A DNA stretch of 64,000 bases, taken from IMG/VR virus record IMGVR_UViG_3300032331_003609, positions 62,001-126,000 of that record; one strand, given 5' to 3'. A program made the position numbers and the translations under genes. The notes below the pieces were generated by a model, which was not told the DNA's origin, did no database searches, and saw only the letters and a list, made by a program, of their open reading frames with translations. The stretch is from a virus. Positions within the stretch are counted from its first letter, which is position 1; each line of letters begins with the position of its first letter. Positions 27,865-34,493 of the stretch are shown here, piece after piece.

Positions 27865-27985
27865 GCCGGTGTGGCGGAATGAATAATCTTGAATTCGAAT
27901 AGAGATTATTAGACGTCCCGTAATTCTAGAAAAGGTGGTGTATCCGAAATGGACATCGTGAAGGTAGTCAACCCTTCCACCGGCA
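27865..27985 (+). ncRNA. Expanded tRNA-like RNA (Leu-like ends)
   Basis: 121 bases with a perfect 7-bp acceptor (GCCGGTG/CACCGGC), a GTGGCGGAAT start typical of tRNA-Leu, and a 5-bp stem GAAGG/CCTTC in the T position with the non-canonical loop TAGTCAAC. The D-loop position carries an inserted hairpin with 8-bp stem AATAATCT/AGATTATT. I cannot place a standard anticodon arm. Either a decayed tRNA with an insertion or a distinct tRNA-like RNA. Confidence 0.5.
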
Positions 27986-28000
27986 CCTTATTTAAGATAT

Positions 28001-28086
28001 TCTAAGAACAGCGTCGAGCCGGATTTTGCGTCGGTCTTAGATTAGATTTGTCCAATGGGAGAGCCGGCCGCGACCCCGGACAAATC
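28001..28086 (+). ncRNA. Two adjacent strong hairpins between tRNAs
   Basis: TCTAAGA at 28001 pairs with TCTTAGA at 28035. Three bases later GATTTGTCC at 28045 pairs perfectly with GGACAAATC at 28078. GC-rich loops (GCCGGCCGCGACCCC) stand out from the AT-rich surroundings. No tRNA fold is possible. Could be a processing signal or small RNA. Confidence 0.4.
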
Positions 28087-28094
28087 ACTATATT

Positions 28095-28168
28095 GGTTCT
28101 GTAGCTCAGTTGGATAGAGCGCCACCCTTCTAAGGTGGATGTCATTGGTTCGAATCCAATCGGGATCA
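28095..28168 (+). tRNA. tRNA-Arg (TCT)
   Basis: Anticodon arm CCACC-CTTCTAA-GGTGG; T arm ATTGG-TTCGAAT-CCAAT; D arm GCTCAGTTGGATAGAGC. The acceptor GGTTCTG/CGGGATC includes G-T pairs. Confidence 0.93.
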
Positions 28169-28179
28169 CAATTAAGGTT

Positions 28180-28304
28180 GATTGGGGAATGGTTATGTCT
28201 ATAGCTCGAGCGTGGATACTGGCTGGCATAATCGGAGTTTGGAGGTATTCACCTAAGTAATGCCAATCGTAAAAGAGATCGTCCACTGAACCATCTTTCT
28301 CTTT
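28180..28304 (+). ncRNA. Structured inter-tRNA region
   Basis: GATTGG at 28180 pairs with CCAATC at 28263, closing an ~90-base domain that contains CTCGAG and an AGGT/ACCT hairpin but no tRNA arms. A second hairpin follows, AAAGAGA (28272) with TCTCTTT (28298). No coding sequence. Function unknown. Confidence 0.35.
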
Positions 28305-28315
28305 CCTTAAAATAT

Positions 28316-28390
28316 GTTGGATGTAGCCTAATGGTAGGGCAAATGCTTGTGGCGCATTACGCGTGGGTTCGATCCCCATCATTCAACCCA
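28316..28390 (+). tRNA. tRNA-His (GTG)
   Basis: Anticodon arm AATGC-TTGTGGC-GCATT; T arm GTGGG-TTCGATC-CCCAT. It has G at position -1 and discriminator C73, the usual His identity elements, plus an encoded CCA. Confidence 0.93.
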
Positions 28391-28394
28391 ATAT

Positions 28395-28470
28395 CTAGAT
28401 GTAGAGGAGCCAAGTTTATCTCGCTGCTTTTGGAAAGCAGAGCACGCTGGGGCGGAGCCAGCCATTTAGA
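28395..28470 (+). tRNA. tRNA-Pro (TGG) with non-canonical T loop
   Basis: Acceptor CTAGATG/CATTTAG and anticodon arm CTGCT-TTTGGAA-AGCAG are sound, giving TGG. The T stem GCTGG/CCAGC is perfect but its loop reads GGCGGAG instead of TTCRAnY. Either a functional variant or a damaged gene. Confidence 0.65.
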
Positions 28471-28471
28471 C

Positions 28472-28534
28472 AAAAAGATCAAAGAGACCGCTAAATCGAG
28501 TTAGTGAAAATCTACATTCTCTTTGGTCTTTTAT
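28472..28534 (+). ncRNA. Long 15-bp hairpin
   Basis: AAAAGATCAAAGAGA at 28473-28487 pairs with TCTCTTTGGTCTTTT at 28518-28532 with a single G-T. The 30-base loop has its own CTAA/TTAG pairing. The T-rich end could make it a terminator for the preceding tRNAs, or it may be an independent small RNA. Confidence 0.5.
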
Positions 28535-28538
28535 ATTA

Positions 28539-28612
28539 GGACTTGTAACTCAGTTGGTTAGAGTGCAACACTCATAATGTTGAAGCCCCTGGTTCGAGCC
28601 CAGGCTGGTCCA
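28539..28612 (+). tRNA. tRNA-Met or tRNA-Ile2 (CAT)
   Basis: Anticodon arm CAACA-CTCATAA-TGTTG; T arm CCTGG-TTCGAGC-CCAGG. Acceptor GGACTTG/CTGGTCC has one T-T mismatch. It lacks initiator features. A CAT tRNA could also be a lysidine-modified Ile tRNA; the sequence cannot decide. Confidence 0.88.
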
Positions 28613-28627
28613 CGAAATAGTGTCTTG

Positions 28628-28691
28628 GTACGCTCTGAAGAAATTCAACGACAAGGTCTCGGTAAGCGAAACGCGTTCGATCTTGCCCAAA
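28628..28691 (+). other. Inter-tRNA hairpin region
   Basis: GACAAGGTC at about 28659 pairs with GATCTTGCC at about 28679 with one mismatch, enclosing a GCGAAACGC mini-hairpin and a TTCGATC that mimics a T loop. No complete tRNA fold found. Function unknown. Confidence 0.3.
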
Positions 28692-28698
28692 ATATAAA

Positions 28699-28780
28699 GG
28701 CCCCCTGTTGTAATTGGTAGCCAATTCAGATTTAGGATCTGATGTCGCAAGACGTGTCGGTTCGAGTCCGACGGGGGTCA
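28699..28780 (+). tRNA. tRNA-Leu (TAG)
   Basis: Acceptor GGCCCCC/GGGGGTC; anticodon arm TCAGA-TTTAGGA-TCTGA; class II variable arm TGTCGCAAGACGT; T arm GTCGG-TTCGAGT-CCGAC. Confidence 0.93.
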
Positions 28781-28827
28781 CAACAAGATTAGGTACAAAA
28801 AGATATTAAGAAACTAAACCTAAAAAC

Positions 28828-28837
28828 GATATATAAT
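28828..28837 (+). promoter_or_regulatory. GATATATAA-like box
   Basis: GATATATAAT, 15 bases before the tiny ORF at 28853. Confidence 0.45.
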
Positions 28838-28852
28838 ATTCAACTAAACAAA

Positions 28853-28936
28853 ATGAGAAACCAGAATCAATATAATTATTACCCAATGCCTGAACAAGGT
28901 AATGAGGGAAATTATATGGACACAGATCTGGGATAA
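28853..28936 (+). CDS. Tiny ORF, 27 residues
   Basis: Encodes MRNQNQYNYYPMPEQGNEGN and seven further residues, acidic and Asn/Gln/Tyr-rich. It has its own upstream box and a terminator 20 bases downstream, inside the tRNA array. Like the ORF at 27378, it is organised as a complete micro-gene. Confidence 0.45.
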   Translation: MRNQNQYNYYPMPEQGNEGNYMDTDLG

Positions 28937-28956
28937 CATTTTTTAAATATATTTTG

Positions 28957-28992
28957 AAAACCCAGATCTCAATAAGGTCTGGGTTTTTTATT
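28957..28992 (+). terminator. Intrinsic terminator
   Basis: AAAACCCAGATC pairs with GGTCTGGGTTTT, followed by T run. The same stem recurs at 35727. Confidence 0.85.
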
Positions 28993-28993
28993 T

Positions 28994-29066
28994 GGGGATG
29001 TAGCTCCAGCGGTAGAGCGCGTGACTGTTAATCACTAGGTCGTAAGTTCGAATCTTACCATCCCCT
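28994..29066 (+). tRNA. tRNA-Asn (GTT)
   Basis: Acceptor GGGGATG/CATCCCC; anticodon loop CTGTTAA; T arm GTAAG-TTCGAAT-CTTAC. Confidence 0.93.
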
Positions 29067-29071
29067 CAGAT

Positions 29072-29145
29072 TGCAAGATAGTTCATTTGGTGAGAACACT
29101 GGATTCATAACCCAGAGGTGATGAGTTCGAATCTCATTCTTGCGA
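29072..29145 (+). tRNA. tRNA-Met or tRNA-Ile2 (CAT)
   Basis: Acceptor TGCAAGA/TCTTGCG; anticodon loop TTCATAA, stem CTGGA/CCCAG with one mismatch; T arm ATGAG-TTCGAAT-CTCAT. Not initiator-like. Met elongator versus lysidine-type Ile cannot be decided. Confidence 0.9.
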
Positions 29146-29150
29146 CAAAT

Positions 29151-29222
29151 GCTCCCGTCGACTAGCGGTTAGGTCACCTCCCTTTCACGGAGGTAGCACG
29201 GATTCGAATTCCGTCGGGAGTA
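29151..29222 (+). tRNA. tRNA-Glu (TTC)
   Basis: Anticodon arm CCTCC-CTTTCAC-GGAGG; acceptor GCTCCCG/CGGGAGT with a terminal G-T; T arm ACGGA-TTCGAAT-TCCGT. Confidence 0.92.
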
Positions 29223-29227
29223 CAAAT

Positions 29228-29308
29228 TGGGATATCGCATAGTGGCAATTGCGGCTGACTGTAAATCAGCTCTCTTTGAGTTCGGCGGTTCGAGTCCGTC
29301 TATCCCAA
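29228..29308 (+). tRNA. tRNA-Tyr (GTA)
   Basis: Acceptor TGGGATA/TATCCCA; anticodon arm GCTGA-CTGTAAA-TCAGC; class II variable arm; T arm GGCGG-TTCGAGT-CCGTC. Confidence 0.92.
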
Positions 29309-29314
29309 CAATAC

Positions 29315-29439
29315 GAGTTAACTGTCCAGTGAGGGAACTGGGGCCTGCCGGTAAATCAGGCGTCGCAAGATCAAGGTTAGTAAGTGATTCTGATACCTGC
29401 AGTACAACAGATCACGTGGTTCGAATCCCCCTTAACTCA
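29315..29439 (+). ncRNA. Expanded class II tRNA-like RNA
   Basis: 125 bases with a perfect acceptor GAGTTAA/TTAACTC and a TTCGAAT T loop. A D-like CCAGT/ACTGG stem is present. The anticodon arm GCCTG/CAGGC encloses CCGGTAAAT, a 9-base loop compatible with GTA or GGT but lacking T33. The variable region is ~54 bases and contains an 8-bp bulged hairpin (GTGATTCTG/CAGATCAC). Tyr- or Thr-like; the identity is unresolved. Confidence 0.55.
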
Positions 29440-29465
29440 CTAAATCAGAAGCGGTAAAAAAGCGT

Positions 29466-29475
29466 GATATATAGG
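29466..29475 (+). promoter_or_regulatory. GATATATAA-like box
   Basis: GATATATAGG, 27 bases before the ORF at 29503. Confidence 0.45.
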
Positions 29476-29502
29476 ATAAATTAATCACGAATATAGCAAT
29501 CA

Positions 29503-29673
29503 ATGAAAATTGCTGACATTAAAACACATTTAAAAGGGAAAGGCCAGTATAAAGCCGAAATGATTCTAAGCGAAAAATTTGAGGGAGAAAATGTTTTTAC
29601 GAATGACAATGTCTCTATTCAACCCCAAAAATGGTTGTTATACACTATCACTTTAAAGGAGGATATTAAATAA
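29503..29673 (+). CDS. Small hypothetical protein, 56 residues
   Basis: Encodes MKIADIKTHLKGKGQYKAEM onward, a mixed basic/acidic small protein ending TITLKEDIK. It has an upstream box at normal promoter distance. No family recognised. It closes the tRNA array and precedes the second modification island. Confidence 0.55.
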   Translation: MKIADIKTHLKGKGQYKAEMILSEKFEGENVFTNDNVSIQPQKWLLYTITLKEDIK

Positions 29674-29712
29674 CTAATCAACTGAATTAATCTATATTCA
29701 TTTTATGCTCAT

Positions 29713-30879
29713 ATGAAAATTGATTTTTGGTATAGCAATATTATTCCAAAATCCGGAATTCAGGATCTACTTGAAGAAATAGACGAGGATGTTTTATTTA
29801 AGAATATTGATACTGATACAGTAAATACTAATAAATTAAATTTTTTAGTCTTTACGTGGGAAACAAAATGGGCATTTTCCAACACCTACTATACACATTC
29901 CGACGAGTTTATAAGATTACTATCAAGACTTCAGGATAAAGATTTTTATTTTATAGCAGATTTTTCTGGAGAAGCTCACACACGTCCTGACGAAAATAGT
30001 TTATTGTTCCTAAATAAATTAAGGGATAATAAGATCAATATAAATCGGATAATTGTTGCAAACAATGATTCTTCCAAAATAGGAATTAATAAAATAAGAT
30101 ATGAATCATTTATACTTAACACGTGCTTTTTTCCTAATTTCTTTTTGTCAACATGTAATCATCTGGATAATATCCTAGGTAACCAGCAAATAAAAAATTC
30201 TATAATACCTGATAAAAAATTCTTATGTCTCAATCGTAGAATGTTCCATCATAAGTACAAAGTTATAGAGGAATTATTCCATAGAGGATTATTAGAAGAT
30301 ACTAGATTTAGCTGGGTAGATAATAAGGATAAAAAAAATCTATTCAATAAAAATCTGAACTCATATTTAGGGATAGACATAAATAATTTTAAATCAATTC
30401 AATTAGAAGGTGATGTAATGTATGGTAGCGATTTATCAAGACATGAAGAATATCTTTATACTGTAAATCCTGATTGGTATTATAAGAGTAAAGTTAATAT
30501 TATCACTGAAACAATATTGGAGGGAAAAGAAATTCACATAACAGAAAAAACGTGGAAGGCAATTTATTTAGGAATTCCTTTTGTGATTTATGCATCAAAG
30601 AATCATCTTAAGATCCTAAGAGAAATGGGGTTTAAGACATTTAACACATTGATCAACGAAGATTATGATGAAATGATTGGAGATGCTAAACTAAAACAGA
30701 TTATAGATAGTGCTGAAGAATTAGCTAGAATTTATAATACCCCAGAAGTTTTAGAGATATGCAGATTTAATCAGAAAATTTATTCAGATAAAATACATCG
30801 TAAGAATATTTGTAAAAATTCTTTTTTGAATAGGATAGTTGATATTAAAAATAATACTATTAAATTAAAGATCTTTTAA
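29713..30879 (+). CDS. GT-like protein, paralogue of the duplicated protein
   Basis: A 388-residue protein whose C-terminal third matches both halves of the protein at 1770: EIHITEKTWKAIYLGIPFVI, then ASKNHL, GFKTFNTLINEDYDE. KKFLCLNRRMFHHKY precedes it. This arrangement recalls GT10-like donor-binding domains, but the assignment is inference. It starts the second modification island. Its 3' end overlaps the convergent SGNH gene by 20 bases. Confidence 0.65.
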   Translation: MKIDFWYSNIIPKSGIQDLLEEIDEDVLFKNIDTDTVNTNKLNFLVFTWETKWAFSNTYYTHSDEFIRLLSRLQDKDFYFIADFSGEAHTRPDENSLLFLNKLRDNKININRIIVANNDSSKIGINKIRYESFILNTCFFPNFFLSTCNHLDNILGNQQIKNSIIPDKKFLCLNRRMFHHKYKVIEELFHRGLLEDTRFSWVDNKDKKNLFNKNLNSYLGIDINNFKSIQLEGDVMYGSDLSRHEEYLYTVNPDWYYKSKVNIITETILEGKEIHITEKTWKAIYLGIPFVIYASKNHLKILREMGFKTFNTLINEDYDEMIGDAKLKQIIDSAEELARIYNTPEVLEICRFNQKIYSDKIHRKNICKNSFLNRIVDIKNNTIKLKIF

Positions 30880-31489
30880 CTATAGGTTTGGTGTATCTAG
30901 TTTTGAAAATTTCAGCCAATTCGCTGTGTCCAACCTCACCATAATGTCCATCATCAACTTCACCTTCAGATTCTTCTGAAACTGTTAGGCATCTTATAAA
31001 TTCACATTTTGTTATAGCTCCTCCAAAAGGTGTCCAATGAATTATGTCATTATTAGGAAGAGCCTTGTTTATTAATCTTATCCAAGAATCCACTTCGTGT
31101 GCAAATTTATACGAAGATCTATTTAACATTATTTCGTCTATTGATTGCTTAGATAAATGATTGAAAAGAGAAAGATCATAATCATCACCAGGTCTTAGAC
31201 TAACCCATGTATCGTTTTTTGTCGTTAGTCTAAATCTAACTGGATTTGACCATCCGATTATAACAAAGTCATTTTCTTTTATTTCCCAGATATTTTTACA
31301 GATGTTTTCGAAAATAGCATAATTATCAGAGCCTCCTTCCCCTATATTCTTTTTAATGAAACTAAGATCCCTAGATAGAATATCAGAAAAGTTAAGAGGT
31401 TTATAACCCTTCCATTCTATGTATTTTTTTGCCCAGTGTCCAAATCCCTCTGTGTATGAGTCACCAAATGTCCAAAGTGTGTTCGCCAT
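30860..31489 (-). CDS. SGNH hydrolase-like protein
   Basis: A 209-residue protein starting MANTLWTFGDSYTEGFG, the canonical GDS motif with the nucleophile Ser. A block near residue 89 (VIIGWSNPVRF) is an SGNH block III-like Asn region. The C-terminal DDGHYGEVGH supplies a plausible catalytic Asp/His. The ATG at 31489 lies behind a TATATATTA box; an upstream ATG at 31591 would add an unrelated hydrophobic stretch and is rejected. Likely an esterase acting on an acylated sugar. Confidence 0.72.
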   Translation of the reverse strand: MANTLWTFGDSYTEGFGHWAKKYIEWKGYKPLNFSDILSRDLSFIKKNIGEGGSDNYAIFENICKNIWEIKENDFVIIGWSNPVRFRLTTKNDTWVSLRPGDDYDLSLFNHLSKQSIDEIMLNRSSYKFAHEVDSWIRLINKALPNNDIIHWTPFGGAITKCEFIRCLTVSEESEGEVDDGHYGEVGHSELAEIFKTRYTKPIVKRSLI

Positions 31490-31536
31490 GTTGATAATAT
31501 ATACTATAGAAGTTAAAACTAAAATATTCCAACTAT

Positions 31537-31547
31537 CATATATAAAA
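31537..31547 (+). promoter_or_regulatory. TATATAA box before PhyH gene
   Basis: CATATATAAAA, 11 bases before the ATG at 31559, in the divergent gap between the SGNH and PhyH genes. Confidence 0.4.
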
Positions 31548-31558
31548 TAAAACCCCGC

Positions 31559-32335
31559 ATGTTTAAATATCTTACAAGGGAGGAAGTTCAACAGCTTTCT
31601 TTCGATTGGAAATATAAAGGATACTCCGTAATAGATCTAATCACATCAGAAGAGGCTGATTTAATATCAGAAGATCTTGATAATCTAAGAAAAAGAAGAA
31701 ATTCAGTAGATGATAAGTACGGGGAGTATGATCCTTATATCCATCCTCACAAAGAATCAGAGATGGTTGAAAAAATTCTTGTACACCCTAAGATAGTGGA
31801 AGCCATGGAATTTATAATAAATTCTGAGATTCAAGGAATACAAACGTGGGCTTATTTTAAACCTCCGGGTGAACTTGGTAGAGACGCACACCAAGATGCT
31901 TTCTATGCTCAAACCCAATGGAATAAGACTGCTAATGTTAGTATATCTCTGGACGATACTGATGAGTCAAATGGAGGTATTTGGTTTTATGAGGCTTCTC
32001 ATTTACTTCCAATTCTACCTATAGGGATAGACGAGGAAAGAGCTAAGCTTAATCCTATTAGATGGAGAAACGAGAGAGGTAAGGCATGTGTTATGCCTGA
32101 AGGACATAATTTTACTAGAATAACCCCATCGATCAGAAAGGGACAAGCAGTTTTCCTGCATTCACATATAGTTCATGGATCTAATGAGAATAAAAGCGAT
32201 CGTTTCAGAAGATCTATTCTGAGCGGATATACAGGCAAAGGATCTCCATTCAGAAGCGGAGAACATATGAAAAGGGAACCAATTGACATTTATGAACTAA
32301 AATTAAAATACTGGGAGGTAAAAAAACTCCAATAG
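31559..32335 (+). CDS. Phytanoyl-CoA dioxygenase (PhyH)-family protein
   Basis: A 258-residue 2OG-Fe(II) dioxygenase. The metal ligands are H111 and D113 in AHQDAFYAQ and H206 in HIVHGSNEN, and RFRRSIL supplies the 2-oxoglutarate-binding Arg. NGGIWFYEASH matches PhyH proteins. It hydroxylates an unknown small molecule or sugar. Ends 7 bases before a GT-like gene, so the two are likely co-expressed. Confidence 0.85.
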   Translation: MFKYLTREEVQQLSFDWKYKGYSVIDLITSEEADLISEDLDNLRKRRNSVDDKYGEYDPYIHPHKESEMVEKILVHPKIVEAMEFIINSEIQGIQTWAYFKPPGELGRDAHQDAFYAQTQWNKTANVSISLDDTDESNGGIWFYEASHLLPILPIGIDEERAKLNPIRWRNERGKACVMPEGHNFTRITPSIRKGQAVFLHSHIVHGSNENKSDRFRRSILSGYTGKGSPFRSGEHMKREPIDIYELKLKYWEVKKLQ

Positions 32336-32342
32336 ATTTTGA

Positions 32343-33554
32343 ATGAAGCTAATACACACATTTGTTCCGAATAAGTTTGATCTAAAAAACGAGAAGGATA
32401 AAAACATAATCTGGAAGGATTTAATGTATGTCCAGATGCTTAGTGTTTTGCTTGCTAATAGGGAATATGGAGGTATTTCATTGTACACCAACAACACAAT
32501 AAAAAAACAAATATTAGATATAGGTGTTCCCTATTCTGACATAGACACTGACATATTACAAGACACCACATCAGATCTATTTTGTATACCTAAACTCAGG
32601 ATTTATAGAGAAATAAAAGAACCTTTTGTACATATTGATACAGATACTCTTATCTATAATAAGATAGATTTTTCAAAATTTGATTCGTCCGTAGTTTATT
32701 CACATTCGGATATTAGACCTCCGTTACATAAAAATGGCGACGATAAACTCTATGAGATCTTTAATAATTATCCATCCCTAGGAGATTCAGATTCGTTCTT
32801 TAAATCTGCTAAAATAACATACCTAGATCTGTTTAATAGATTGAATAATGATCATTCAGAATTTAAATTAAACAACATAAGGGTAGGTGATATACCTAAT
32901 ATGAATATTATAATTGTTAATGACCATGACAATTTTAATAAGGCATCTCAAATGTCCCTGGATCATTATATAAGAAATAAGGAAGTTATAGACAGCACTA
33001 AAAATGGGGAATGTTACATAGAGCAGCTAATGATACACCTGAATATGATGGAGATTAGCGAAAAGTATAGGGAAGAAGTTATAGCAAAAAAGACCTTCAT
33101 TCTTAAAGATTCACCATTTATGCTAGATGCTGATTTTGGGTCTCATTTAGATGATTTAAAATTTCCATTCACCATGATACACAATTCTCATAAAGATGTA
33201 GAAATAGATGAAACAATTCATATTAATGGAGTATTATATTCAAGGGCTCAAGAATATCACGAGCATTACGGTAGAACGACTAAGGTAAATTCGATGGAAG
33301 ACATTATAAAATTATTTGATTTTGATTTTTATGGTCTTTCCCACCTAACATTCTATAAATGGTCTGAATTTTTTCAAGCAATTGTAATAGGATATATTGT
33401 AAAAAACTTCGGAGAAGAATATGTTAGAAGTGTTTACGAATATTATAAAACAATTTATCCTGTAGTTTATAGTTTTCCTAGATTATCAAAAGGAGAAACA
33501 TTATACCAGGATCTAACAGGATTTAAATTTGAAAAGATAAAAAGCTTGGTCTGA
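32343..33554 (+). CDS. Putative glycosyltransferase (DxD)
   Basis: A 403-residue protein. FVHIDTDTLIYNKIDFSKFD near residue 96 is a DxD-type metal/nucleotide-sugar motif in a GT-A-like context (HIDTDTLIY after a beta strand). The C-terminus ends FKFEKIKSLV. Similar proteins are annotated in Bacteroidota as DUF families near capsule loci. Donor and acceptor unknown. Confidence 0.6.
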   Translation: MKLIHTFVPNKFDLKNEKDKNIIWKDLMYVQMLSVLLANREYGGISLYTNNTIKKQILDIGVPYSDIDTDILQDTTSDLFCIPKLRIYREIKEPFVHIDTDTLIYNKIDFSKFDSSVVYSHSDIRPPLHKNGDDKLYEIFNNYPSLGDSDSFFKSAKITYLDLFNRLNNDHSEFKLNNIRVGDIPNMNIIIVNDHDNFNKASQMSLDHYIRNKEVIDSTKNGECYIEQLMIHLNMMEISEKYREEVIAKKTFILKDSPFMLDADFGSHLDDLKFPFTMIHNSHKDVEIDETIHINGVLYSRAQEYHEHYGRTTKVNSMEDIIKLFDFDFYGLSHLTFYKWSEFFQAIVIGYIVKNFGEEYVRSVYEYYKTIYPVVYSFPRLSKGETLYQDLTGFKFEKIKSLV

Positions 33555-33562
33555 ACAAAAAA

Positions 33563-33635
33563 GCGGGAGTAGCTCATTTGGTAGAGCGATAGCCTTCCAA
33601 GCTATAGGTGGCCAGTTCGAGCCTGGTCTCCCGCT
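33563..33635 (+). tRNA. tRNA-Gly (TCC)
   Basis: Acceptor GCGGGAG/CTCCCGC; anticodon arm ATAGC-CTTCCAA-GCTAT; T arm GCCAG-TTCGAGC-CTGGT. It stands alone, outside the main array, directly after the GT-like gene. Confidence 0.94.
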
Positions 33636-33642
33636 CCGCCCT

Positions 33643-33680
33643 AAACCAGAATATGTCTAATAAACTATTCTGGTTTATTA
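33643..33680 (+). terminator. Hairpin terminator
   Basis: AAACCAGAATA pairs perfectly with TATTCTGGTTT over 11 bp, followed by ATTATTAT. It closes the GT-like gene plus tRNA-Gly unit; the downstream U tract is imperfect. Confidence 0.65.
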
Positions 33681-33698
33681 TTATAAAATAGGTTTAGC

Positions 33699-34244
33699 GT
33701 GGATATAGATCAATACTTACAAACAGAAAATTGGTTTGATTATCATTCTTTTTATGATTTTGTATCAGAAAAGAATTATAAAAAACTTGTAGAGGTTGGG
33801 GTCTGGAAAGGGCATTCAGTATCCTATCTGGCTGCTAAGAATATGAATAGTAAAATATATGCGGTGGATCTTTTTGAGTTATCGAGGGAATTGTTTCATG
33901 GGGAAATACAAAAACAGATCCCTTACATATATGACATCTACAATAAGAATCTTGAATTAACTGGAACAAGAAAGACAATTAGGGATATAAAGGGTCTATC
34001 GTGGGATGTTGCAAATCACTTTCAGGATCAGACGGTTGATTTTGTTTTTCTTGATGCTTCTCATAATTATGAGAGTGTTACAAAAGATATTAATGCATGG
34101 TTTCCTAAAGTTAGATCAGGAGGTATAATAGCAGGACATGACTATAGTTGGGATGGTGTTAATTTTGCAGTAAAAGAATTTGCAGGAGAAGAATTGGAAA
34201 TACTGACTTACGAAGGAAGTGTTTGGTATATAAATAAAATATAA
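33699..34244 (+). CDS. SAM-dependent methyltransferase (Methyltransf_24-like)
   Basis: A 181-residue protein using a GTG start. LVEVGVWKGHSVSYLA is SAM motif I, YAVDLFE follows, and VDFVFLDASHNYESVTKDI with GGIIAGHDY matches the Methyltransf_24 type also seen at 15138. Likely methylates a sugar or related metabolite. The only alternative starts are internal. Confidence 0.75.
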   Translation: MDIDQYLQTENWFDYHSFYDFVSEKNYKKLVEVGVWKGHSVSYLAAKNMNSKIYAVDLFELSRELFHGEIQKQIPYIYDIYNKNLELTGTRKTIRDIKGLSWDVANHFQDQTVDFVFLDASHNYESVTKDINAWFPKVRSGGIIAGHDYSWDGVNFAVKEFAGEELEILTYEGSVWYINKI

Positions 34245-34249
34245 AAGAT

Positions 34250-34269
34250 ATGATTTGGATTATTTACAT
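34250..34269 (+). repeat. Direct repeat, copy 1
   Basis: ATGATTTGGATTATTTACAT, identical to 35683-35702. Together the copies flank the Asp-like tRNA and the gene at 34681. Confidence 0.75.
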
Positions 34270-34480
34270 TTTAAGCGTGGGGTATTGCTTATACAAGTTA
34301 GCAAAAAGACATCAAAAAAATGATCTAGGTGGAGGTATTGGTACATCTCCTGGATTGGATACTATTATGGTAGTCGTATTGGCTCCTTTGTTGACCGTAG
34401 TGGACGTATCGTTAACATGGATCAGAATATATAAGGAAGCTGAAGAAGCAAGGCGTAGGAGAACTAATACAATGCTTTAA
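34250..34480 (+). CDS. Small membrane protein
   Basis: A 76-residue protein with a hydrophobic N-terminus (IWIIYILSVGYCLY), a second hydrophobic stretch (TIMVVVLAPLLTVVDVSLTW) and an Arg-rich tail (EEARRRR). Two transmembrane segments are likely. The first 20 bases of the gene recur at 35683 as a truncated copy. Function unknown. Confidence 0.6.
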   Translation: MIWIIYILSVGYCLYKLAKRHQKNDLGGGIGTSPGLDTIMVVVLAPLLTVVDVSLTWIRIYKEAEEARRRRTNTML

Positions 34481-34493
34481 TAATTAAATACAC

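Noticed and set aside
28180-28269. Ninety-base domain closed by GATTGG/CCAATC as a tRNA
   Set aside because: No anticodon or T arm could be found, so it is listed only as structured RNA.
27532-28781. Antisense frames across the tRNA array
   Set aside because: They are antisense translations of tRNA T arms, a common artefact.
29227-29457. Sense frame over tRNA-Tyr and the class II-like RNA
   Set aside because: It begins inside tRNA-Tyr and has no protein-like composition.
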